From the NCBI GenBank assembly GCA_021443065.1, contig JABUUR010000092.1, forward strand, positions 1 through 6,717: a stretch of DNA of 6,717 bases. The letters run 5' to 3'. The stretch's first letter is position 1. Every line of letters starts with the position of its first letter. The stretch is from Fibrobacter sp. (GTDB lineage: Bacteria > Fibrobacterota > Fibrobacteria > Fibrobacterales > Fibrobacteraceae). Both the position numbers and the translations under genes were made by a program. Below, piece by piece: positions 1-5,390 of the stretch. The notes beneath the pieces are model-generated. The model saw nothing but the letters and a program-made list of their open reading frames with translations. It was not told the DNA's origin and did no database searches.

Positions 1-3
1 GAG

Positions 4-31
4 GCGGGGGACCTGTGAGAACTGCCCCCGC
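4..31. other. GC-rich hairpin upstream of the first gene
   Basis: A perfect 7-bp stem GCGGGGG (4-10) / CCCCCGC (25-31) encloses a 14-nt loop. Within the loop, CCTGT (12-16) is complementary to ACAGG at 45-49, so a pseudoknot is possible, although a 5-base match this close is not rare by chance. The hairpin could be the end of an upstream gene's transcript, a leader structure or part of a structured RNA. The nearest T run (54-60) lies 22 nt beyond the stem, so it is not a canonical intrinsic terminator. An upstream + strand gene could end at the TGA at 16-18 or 42-44, but too little is present to identify one. I do not recognise an RNA family. Confidence 0.3.
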
Positions 32-53
32 GTGGGAACCGTGAACAGGACGA

Positions 54-68
54 ATTTTTTTATAATTT
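54..68 (+). promoter_or_regulatory. T-rich TATAAT box abutting the first start codon
   Basis: A run of seven T (54-60) is followed directly by TATAAT (61-66) and then the ATG at 69. No Shine-Dalgarno-like purine run lies in the usual position. If TATAAT is a real -10 box, transcription would begin at about 72-75, which would make the message essentially leaderless and favour the in-frame ATG at 75. No convincing -35 hexamer is seen near 38-43. The arrangement resembles the one before the second transcription unit (TAAATTTG at 3375-3382, ATG at 3387), and that resemblance is the main support. Confidence 0.35.
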
Positions 69-1934
69 ATGCCTATGAAACCGGTAATTTCCTTTGTGTT
101 GATGTTGCCGCCATCTACGGCATACGGGCAGCTGGAGTCAGTCGCCAAGAACCTGCTCGACGGCATGAGCAAGATGCTGGAATCGGGCAAGGTCCGGTTC
201 TCGATTTTCATGGACGGCCCTACACTGGAAGCTGCGAACAAGGTGGCCCGCCCCCTGATGTTTGGACGTTTCAGGAAAGCGATTGAAGACGGTTTTCTTG
301 AAATTCTGGGCGGTGGCTATCACGATCCCATGCTGCCGCTGTTCCCTTCGGAACTGCAGGCTGTGCAGTTGGAAGAACATTGCAAGTTATTGTGGAAACT
401 TTTCGGCATCGAACCCAACGGTTATTTCAATTCCTCCATGGTGTGGGAAATGGAAATGACCGAACTGCTGGAGAAGAATCGTTTTGAATACGCCTTGGTG
501 CAGGAATCGGCGCTGCAAGACGCCCTGGGCAGGACTACGCCAGTCTCCGGCTGGTATTCCGTAGAGGACAAGGGCTCCTTTTTGCGGGTTGTCCCCGTTT
601 CGGAAAGCCTGTCGCAGGCTATCGAAAACGACGACTTCCAATGGCTGGAGATTGCGGAACCTTACTGCAGGGGCGGAAAGTCTGCCGTGGTTTCCCTTGA
701 CATCCCGCCTGCTCCCGGTGATATCGTCCCCTTCTTTGAACGTCTGATAGATTTTGTAGAAACCAACGATTTGCAGACGAAGACCGTGGGGAGCGCTGTC
801 AATGAGCAAAGTTCCGAGGGTCGCATCAGTTTCTTGCTTTCTGCGGGTAGGCGGATCGGGCTCCCCGGCAAGTCGAAGACCTGCCGCGAACTGCTTGTAC
901 GTCGCCCCGAGGTAAACCTGCTGCACAAGGCTCTTCTGTCGCTTTTCAGGCGTTCCTGCGGTTACCACAAGGGGAAGGATAAACTGCAATTCTTTAAACT
1001 GCTGATGCCTGCCATGTCTCCCATTTTCTATAGGGACTTGCCCAGCGGCGAGGGAATGCGCTCTCCCATGGTGCGCTGGTGGGGGTCCCGCTTTTTGATC
1101 AAGGCTGCAAACCAGCTGGCGGACACCTTGTCCTTCGACGGCATCCGTCTCGATATCTCGGACATTATGCTCGAAGGACGCAAGTTGATTTGGGCGGAAA
1201 ACCATTCCTACTCCTTTATGCTGGATTACTTTGGCGGTGGCGTGCTCCGCATTCTCAATGCCAAGGATTCTGAATTCAGCATGCTGGGGGCCTGGCGCGA
1301 CGATGGCGAACCTGCATTGGGTTTCCTGGATTTCTTGCTTTCGAATTCCGATTTTTCCACATTCAAACTGGACCAGATTCTTACGGACCGCGAAGGGGTG
1401 TTGAATTCGCCCTACGATTACCAGATCAGGCGGCACGACGACGGTACGGACATTCAGTTGCTTTCGGAACAGCATTTTTCCTGGGCGGAACAGCAGGGCC
1501 TTATCCATGTGGAAAAGGAGTACGGCCTTGCCGCCGCAGGTTCGGAATTTACTTTAGGCTACAAGATCCAGAACACGTCCTTCGTTGCATTCAAGGGATT
1601 CTTCGGAACGCTTTTGGAGGCAGGTCTCCTTGCATGCGGCGAAAAGAGGGGTGGCATCAAGGTCAACGGCAAGGAATTGATCTTTGATTTCCGCGAGCCG
1701 TTGATTTATCCAGAGGCAAAGTCCGTGGACATTATAGACAGGACCACGTCTAGCCATGTGAGTATTGTGTTCGAGCAGCCGGCGGCACTTCTCGTGGCCC
1801 CATTGTTCAGCGCCTCGTCTTCCGCCGCACCCGAGGATTTGCAAGGTGTCCGGATTTTCCCCTACTGGAAAATTGGCCTTGGAAGTTCCGAGGAAACAGG
1901 CTACAAACTTTCCGTCCGTTTTTCCAGGGGGTAG
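69..1934 (+). CDS. GH57 / 4-alpha-glucanotransferase-like protein, probable pseudoenzyme
   Basis: This 621-residue protein matches the whole length of the GH57 4-alpha-glucanotransferase / alpha-amylase family (about 650 residues): an N-terminal catalytic-barrel region (about 5-300), a central helical part (about 310-360, including NLLHKALL and FLIKAANQL) and a C-terminal beta-rich DUF1926-type domain (about 385-620, with VEKEYGL and a final LSVRFSRG). Family landmarks such as GFLEILGGGYHDPMLP (75-90) and the VW of the nucleophile motif (125-126) are clear. The catalytic residues are not kept. The usual WLTERVW motif reads YFNSSMVW (119-126), placing Ser123 where the nucleophilic Glu belongs. 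The N-terminal HxHQP is LPPST, the DDGEKFG acid motif is reduced to LDIPPAP (Asp211 may align with the acid), and the YWHGxFGG region reads FYRDLPSGEG. No signal peptide is seen, so it is probably cytoplasmic. The start is ATG 69 or ATG 75 (MKPVISF). The fold assignment is firm. Loss of activity is inferred, and a regulatory or glycan-sensing role is speculative. Confidence 0.9.
   Translation: MPMKPVISFVLMLPPSTAYGQLESVAKNLLDGMSKMLESGKVRFSIFMDGPTLEAANKVARPLMFGRFRKAIEDGFLEILGGGYHDPMLPLFPSELQAVQLEEHCKLLWKLFGIEPNGYFNSSMVWEMEMTELLEKNRFEYALVQESALQDALGRTTPVSGWYSVEDKGSFLRVVPVSESLSQAIENDDFQWLEIAEPYCRGGKSAVVSLDIPPAPGDIVPFFERLIDFVETNDLQTKTVGSAVNEQSSEGRISFLLSAGRRIGLPGKSKTCRELLVRRPEVNLLHKALLSLFRRSCGYHKGKDKLQFFKLLMPAMSPIFYRDLPSGEGMRSPMVRWWGSRFLIKAANQLADTLSFDGIRLDISDIMLEGRKLIWAENHSYSFMLDYFGGGVLRILNAKDSEFSMLGAWRDDGEPALGFLDFLLSNSDFSTFKLDQILTDREGVLNSPYDYQIRRHDDGTDIQLLSEQHFSWAEQQGLIHVEKEYGLAAAGSEFTLGYKIQNTSFVAFKGFFGTLLEAGLLACGEKRGGIKVNGKELIFDFREPLIYPEAKSVDIIDRTTSSHVSIVFEQPAALLVAPLFSASSSAAPEDLQGVRIFPYWKIGLGSSEETGYKLSVRFSRG
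1926..1931 (+). promoter_or_regulatory. Ribosome binding site for the STAS gene, inside the end of the GH57-like gene
   Basis: AGGGGG lies 6 nt before the ATG at 1938 and overlaps the last codons of the preceding gene, whose TAG is at 1932-1934. It fixes the start of the STAS gene and indicates translational coupling within one operon. Confidence 0.6.
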
Positions 1935-1937
1935 CCC

Positions 1938-2627
1938 ATGAAGTCCGACTTGATCGACATCCAGGTGGAATCACGGGGGAACGACGTGGAAATTACGTTG
2001 TCTGGGTCCCTGGGCTTTGCCCAGTTCTCGGCGGTAAAGGAAAAAATCGCCATGCTGGTGGACGGCCCCGGCTGCTTCTTTTTCTTGAACTTGCAGAACG
2101 CCCATTTTACCAGCAACCAGTATATGGACTTTTTCCTGGAATTGCTGAGCCATGTCAAGTCCCAGAAATCGTCGCTGATTCTCATTTTTGACTCCGAGGA
2201 ACAGTACAGGTACTTTAGTCGTTTCCAGAACATCTTTGAAATTTACGAGAATCGCGCCGCCTACAAGAAATCAGGTACCAAGAAACAATTGCAACAAATC
2301 GGTATTCATTATGCTACCCGTACCGGTATTTCCTTGAGCCCAAGCATCGCCATTTGCTTTTTGGCCTTGATGTTTGGTATTCTCGTTACTTTGTTTGTGA
2401 TTGTGTCTATCCAGGGGCACGACATTTCCGATAAGCAGGCCCAGATTATCGCCTTGCAAAACCAGAAAGAACGGTACATCCACGAAATCGACAAGTTGGA
2501 ATCTTCCATCGGTCCCTTGCGAAAACTCGGGGTCATCCAGGATACCACAATGCTCAGCTCCTTTGGCTTGATCCAGGACTGGGTGGGCTATCTGGAATTT
2601 CTTGAGAATACGAGACTTGAAAAGTAG
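1938..2627 (+). CDS. STAS-domain protein with one membrane helix and coiled coil
   Basis: The protein has 229 residues. Residues 1-110 have the alternating strand/helix pattern of STAS domains: VEITLSGSLGFAQFSAVKEKI, then FFFLNLQNAHFTSNQYMDFFLELL, then SSLILIFDSEEQYRYF. The signature DSSG loop is degenerate (TSNQ, 58-61), so anti-sigma-antagonist phospho-switching at that loop is doubtful. A basic stretch (about 109-118) precedes a hydrophobic helix (about 133-158), and a coiled-coil-like segment (about 161-196) follows before a short tail. The positive-inside pattern predicts a cytoplasmic STAS domain and a periplasmic C-terminus. The helix plus coiled coil loosely recalls FtsL/FtsB-type divisome proteins, which is topology only and not demonstrated homology. 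The start codon lies 3 nt after the GH57-like stop and the end overlaps the transglycosylase gene, so the three are one operon. The function is unknown. It may bridge a cytoplasmic partner to the periplasmic lytic enzyme. Confidence 0.75.
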   Translation: MKSDLIDIQVESRGNDVEITLSGSLGFAQFSAVKEKIAMLVDGPGCFFFLNLQNAHFTSNQYMDFFLELLSHVKSQKSSLILIFDSEEQYRYFSRFQNIFEIYENRAAYKKSGTKKQLQQIGIHYATRTGISLSPSIAICFLALMFGILVTLFVIVSIQGHDISDKQAQIIALQNQKERYIHEIDKLESSIGPLRKLGVIQDTTMLSSFGLIQDWVGYLEFLENTRLEK

Positions 2628-3303
2628 CATTCGCATATCCTTTTTCCCCTTGTGCATAGGCATCTTGCTTTGGCTTGGTGTCCTTGGGCTTTTTGCCTCG
2701 TACTGGTTTACCCGGCAGTCGGAACAGGCGATGCTTGCAAAGCAGGAGACGGAACTGCGGGAGGACTTGGAGCAACTTTCCATGTGGGGCAAGTGGACTA
2801 TCGACTATGTGAAAATCGACAAGGCCCTGGCCTACCTTTCAAAGAACCGCTTGACAACCGAACAGCAGACCATGCTTACGGAACAGATCTGGCAGATTTC
2901 CAGGTCATACGCCGTGGACCCTCTCTTGATCTTGGCGGTGGTGGCCCAGGAAAGCCATGGCAATCCCAATGCCCGCGGTCGCGTCCGCTCGGGAAATTTT
3001 TCCGGGGCCTTGGGCTTGATGCAGATCAAACTTGAAACGGCCAAGATGATGGGCTCCCATTTCGGGATGAAAATCGAGACGGAGGAAGACCTTTTGAAGC
3101 CAGAAATCAACGTGACGGTGGGGTCTGCGTACTTGATCAAGCTTATTGCAAAATACGGCAGCTGGAAAGAAGCCCTGATCGCCTACAACCTGGGGCATTC
3201 CGCTGTGGACCGCCTTCTGGAAAAAGGGGAGCCGCTGCCCACCCGGTACTACGACCACGTGATTTCCAAATACAAGGATTTGACTCGGATTTCTTTTTTG
3301 TAG
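2602..3303 (+). CDS. Membrane-anchored lytic transglycosylase (SLT family)
   Basis: This enzyme should cleave the MurNAc-GlcNAc glycosidic bond of peptidoglycan, forming 1,6-anhydro ends, in the periplasm. The 233-residue protein has a short basic N-terminus, one membrane helix (about 12-35, a signal anchor), a linker, and an SLT domain (about 95-225). The motifs are intact: VVAQESHGNPNA with catalytic Glu117, GALGLMQI (135-142), AYNLG (184-188) and a C-terminal RYYDHVISKY. Residues 38-75 look helical and may contact a partner. No ATG is available near the start. The TTG at 2602 overlaps the STAS gene by 26 nt, and the TTG at 2617 is an alternative with an 11-nt overlap; both keep the basic N-terminus and the anchor. 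The overlap indicates coupled translation with the STAS protein, whose C-terminus should also be periplasmic. The family call is secure. The specific role (division, elongation or secretion-system assembly) cannot be told from the sequence. Confidence 0.9.
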   Translation: MRIRDLKSSIRISFFPLCIGILLWLGVLGLFASYWFTRQSEQAMLAKQETELREDLEQLSMWGKWTIDYVKIDKALAYLSKNRLTTEQQTMLTEQIWQISRSYAVDPLLILAVVAQESHGNPNARGRVRSGNFSGALGLMQIKLETAKMMGSHFGMKIETEEDLLKPEINVTVGSAYLIKLIAKYGSWKEALIAYNLGHSAVDRLLEKGEPLPTRYYDHVISKYKDLTRISFL

Positions 3304-3330
3304 CCGCATCGGCGATTATGTGAGTTCTAT

Positions 3331-3363
3331 CGGCAATTTGGCTGTTCTTGATTGTCGCTTTTT
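3331..3363 (+). terminator. Candidate weak intrinsic terminator after the transglycosylase gene
   Basis: CGGCAAT (3331-3337) can pair with ATTGTCG (3351-3357) in a 7-bp stem with one G-U pair and a 13-nt loop. It is followed by C and five T (3359-3363). It sits 28 nt after the stop of the upstream operon, where a terminator would be expected, but the stem is weak and the T run short. It overlaps the proposed promoter of the next unit. Confidence 0.3.
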
Positions 3364-3382
3364 GCACCTTTTTGTAAATTTG
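3352..3382 (+). promoter_or_regulatory. Candidate promoter (TTG-N20-TAAATTTG) for the tolC-like operon
   Basis: TAAATTTG (3375-3382) matches the TAnnTTTG -7 box known from Bacteroidetes-type promoters. A TTG at 3352-3354 lies 20 nt upstream, in the range of the companion -33 element. The box ends 4 nt before the ATG at 3387 and there is no Shine-Dalgarno sequence, so transcription would start at or very near the start codon. Applying this consensus to a Fibrobacter-like genome is an inference. Confidence 0.4.
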
Positions 3383-3386
3383 TAGT

Positions 3387-4769
3387 ATGGTGTTTTGTTT
3401 GCTCATCTTTCTTTTTGCAGGCGTGGTCATGGCTGGTGAAGTCCGCTATGATGTGGAACGCTTTGTAGAAGAGGGCGTTGCCATGGATCCCCAGGTTGCC
3501 GAAATGCGTCTGGGTACGGAATCCAAGAAGAACAAGATTTCGTCCCTTAAGGCCGAAGCCATTTTACCCACCTTCAACATTGCCATGATGGTGGGCCCGG
3601 CCCCGGGTCTCAAGGACGATATTTCTGGAGACTCCCGGCATGGTTTCGACACCACCAAGGTTTACGACTTTAAGAAGATGGGCCCCTTTTGGGGAATCCA
3701 GGGCAAGTTTGTGCAACCCTTGAATTTGGGGCAGTACAAGGCGGGAAAAAAAGCGTTGGAAGCGGACCTGGAGCAGAAAACCTACGAGATTGAGCACCAG
3801 ATCCACAAGAAGGACGTGGAACTGCAGATGTACTACTACAACTACCTTTTGGCTAAGGAAATGCAGAAGGTGGCAAAAGACGCCCAGTCCATGGTAGACA
3901 AGGCCTACGACCAGCTGGAGGAGGCCCTGGACGACGACGACCCCAATGTGAGCCAGATGGATTTGTTGAATTTAAAGGCGAAGATGCACACCGTAAAGGA
4001 AGGCGTGGTGGACGCGGACCTGGGCATGAAACGTGTAATGCTTGCAATTCGATTCTCCCTGAATATGCGGGATGAAGATACCTTTGCCGCCGAAGATTCA
4101 GTACTGTCGCCGCGCCCGGAAAGGCTCCCCACCGTGGACGAAGTTACGGAGATGACGGAATTGTACCATCCGGAACTGAAACAACTTTCCGCAGGCTTAC
4201 GGGCCCGCCGCATCCAGGTGGACCTGGCCGAGGCGAAACTTGCCCCCGAGTTCTTTGTGATGGGTGAATTCGAATATGTGAAAAGTTGGGCCGGCAACCG
4301 GAACATCATGGTGAAGAGCGCCTTTGCCGAAGACGCGGTGAACAAGTTGGAAGGTGCCATCGGTGTTGGTGTCCGTTACCATTTGAACTTCTGGAAGAAC
4401 TGGGAAAAGTATCGAATGGCAAAGACGGACTACCGCCTGTTGCAGGCCAAGGACAACTACGCGGCACAAGGTCTCAAGTCCAAGGCCATGGAACAGTATT
4501 ACATCGTAATGGCCGCCAAGGAAAAAATGGATGCCCTCAAGGAAAGCCTGCGGGCCTCCGAGGGGATTCTCAAGGGTGCCGCCATGCAGTACGACCTGGA
4601 CAAGTCCAAGACAGGGGACCTGGTTTCGGCCTACACGCAGAATGTGACTTTGAAAAAGGATTACTATTTTGCCGTATGCAAGTACAACGTGGAATACGCC
4701 CAGTTGATTTCCGCCATGGGAATGTCCTTGAAGGACTACCGCGAGAAGTTTTTAAACAAAGGTCTTTAA
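3387..4769 (+). CDS. TolC-family outer-membrane efflux/channel protein
   Basis: This is a 460-residue outer-membrane factor of the TolC/OEP type. A signal peptide (1-16, probable cut VMA/GEV) is followed by two repeats of the family's helical-hairpin and strand pattern (about 20-225 and about 245-450). Recognisable pieces are VAMDPQVAEMRLG near the N-terminus, GIQGKFVQPLNLG as a first beta segment, VSQMDLLNLKAKM, YHPELKQL at the start of repeat 2, and a closing YNVEYAQLISAMGMS like the end of the OEP domain. Trimeric channels of this type normally pair with a periplasmic adaptor and an inner-membrane pump; neither is encoded here. An acidic patch EEALDDDDP (178-186) lies just before the second helix of repeat 1. 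The signal peptide is odd in having no Lys or Arg before its hydrophobic core. An in-frame TAA at 3375 rules out a longer start; GTG 3390 is a minor alternative. It heads an operon with an MlaC-type gene, which suggests export or lipid traffic. Confidence 0.87.
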   Translation: MVFCLLIFLFAGVVMAGEVRYDVERFVEEGVAMDPQVAEMRLGTESKKNKISSLKAEAILPTFNIAMMVGPAPGLKDDISGDSRHGFDTTKVYDFKKMGPFWGIQGKFVQPLNLGQYKAGKKALEADLEQKTYEIEHQIHKKDVELQMYYYNYLLAKEMQKVAKDAQSMVDKAYDQLEEALDDDDPNVSQMDLLNLKAKMHTVKEGVVDADLGMKRVMLAIRFSLNMRDEDTFAAEDSVLSPRPERLPTVDEVTEMTELYHPELKQLSAGLRARRIQVDLAEAKLAPEFFVMGEFEYVKSWAGNRNIMVKSAFAEDAVNKLEGAIGVGVRYHLNFWKNWEKYRMAKTDYRLLQAKDNYAAQGLKSKAMEQYYIVMAAKEKMDALKESLRASEGILKGAAMQYDLDKSKTGDLVSAYTQNVTLKKDYYFAVCKYNVEYAQLISAMGMSLKDYREKFLNKGL

Positions 4770-4794
4770 AAAGATCTAAATGGATTTTTTAACA

Positions 4795-4802
4795 AGAGAG
4801 GG
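4795..4802 (+). promoter_or_regulatory. Ribosome binding site deciding the mlaC-like start
   Basis: AGAGAGGG lies 4 nt before the ATG at 4807 and selects that codon over the in-frame ATG at 4780, which has no comparable purine run and would place nine extra residues before the signal peptide. Confidence 0.65.
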
Positions 4803-4806
4803 AAAA

Positions 4807-5385
4807 ATGCTGAAGAAAATTTTAATTGCCGTGGCCTGCGCATCCTTGATGGCCTTTGCCGCCGACGATCCCGTATCTGCAATCAAGAAGAAGGACGTGG
4901 AACTCCAGACTTTGCTGAAAAAGTCCAGTCGCAGTGCCAAGGAAACAGAACGCGTGAAGGCCTTGCTCAACGATTCCTTCGATTTCGAGCTGCTGGCCAA
5001 GAAGTCTCTTTCCAAGGGCGATTGGGACAAGCAGGATGCCGCCTCCCAGGAAAAGTTCGTGGCGGAATTCCAGCGCATGGTCCGCAACTCCAGCGCAAAG
5101 CGTTTGGAACTGTACCGCGCCGACTCGACGATTTATGAACCTGCCAAGATGAAGGGGAACGACGAAGCCCGCGTTACGGCACACCTCTGGAACAAGGGCA
5201 AGGAATCTGTCCTGGAATACAAGATGAGCGTGGTGAACGGCAACTGGAAGGCCTGGGACCTTGTCATCGACGACTTGTCCACGGCCCGTAACTACAAGGA
5301 ACAGTTCAGCCAGATCTTGAAGAACAAGAGCTTTGGGGAACTGATCGACATTATCAGCAAGAAGGCTGACGAAGCGGAGAAGTAA
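4807..5385 (+). CDS. mlaC: MlaC/Ttg2D-type periplasmic phospholipid-binding protein
   Basis: This 192-residue protein belongs to the MlaC (Ttg2D, toluene-tolerance Ttg2) family, periplasmic carriers that shuttle phospholipid between the inner-membrane MlaFEDB complex and the outer membrane. The start at 4807 gives a textbook signal peptide (MLKK, then a hydrophobic core, cut after AFA at about 18). The mature part has the family pattern: FDFELLAKKSL (58-68), QEKFVAEFQRMV (81-92), a middle sheet with ARVTAHLW and VLEYKM, and the hallmark WKAWDLVIDDLSTARNYKEQF (147-167), equivalent to the family's W-K-v-y-D-v-i-e-G-v-S segment. Length is normal for the family. The gene lies 37 nt after the tolC-like gene and 5 nt before the DUF2953-like gene. 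The partners mlaD, mlaE, mlaF and mlaA are not in the window. Family membership is secure. That it serves a classical Mla system rather than a TolC-linked variant is not shown. Confidence 0.88.
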   Translation: MLKKILIAVACASLMAFAADDPVSAIKKKDVELQTLLKKSSRSAKETERVKALLNDSFDFELLAKKSLSKGDWDKQDAASQEKFVAEFQRMVRNSSAKRLELYRADSTIYEPAKMKGNDEARVTAHLWNKGKESVLEYKMSVVNGNWKAWDLVIDDLSTARNYKEQFSQILKNKSFGELIDIISKKADEAEK

Positions 5386-5390
5386 TCCCT

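Noticed and set aside
32..286. GTG-initiated + strand frame overlapping the first gene's 5' end
   Set aside because: It runs mostly within the GH57-like gene in another frame and has no family resemblance. Only the other frame shows the conserved GH57 motifs.
387..1508. Long open frame of 373 codons on the - strand inside the GH57-like gene
   Set aside because: Its composition (Arg, Gln, His and Pro rich) is that expected of the shadow of the + strand gene's codon bias. It has no recognisable domain, and the + strand frame matches a known family end to end.
1938..2270. STAS domain as a true MlaB partner of the downstream MlaC-type protein
   Set aside because: MlaB is a small soluble protein. 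This one is membrane-fused, sits in a different transcription unit more than 2 kb upstream, and no MlaF-type ATPase is visible, so the link is not supported.
4760..4790. Possible terminator between the tolC-like and mlaC-like genes
   Set aside because: The AGGTCTT/AAGATCT hairpin is AT-rich with a 4-nt loop, and the six T (4785-4790) begin 7 nt after the stem. Operon-like spacing and the strong site before 4807 make read-through more likely.
4286..4792. 168-codon + strand frame inside the tolC-like gene
   Set aside because: It is a shadow frame rich in Gly, Arg and Gln with no domain. The overlapping frame carries the conserved C-terminal OEP pattern.
4780..4806. Upstream ATG at 4780 as the mlaC-like start
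   Set aside because: It would add MDFLTREGK before an already complete signal peptide, and it lacks a ribosome site, whereas ATG 4807 has AGAGAGGG 4 nt upstream.
4837..4839. Cys11 of the mlaC-like signal peptide as a lipoprotein site
   Set aside because: The preceding residues (AVA) do not fit the lipobox at -3 and the hydrophobic core would be only about six residues. A signal peptidase I cut after AFA fits better.
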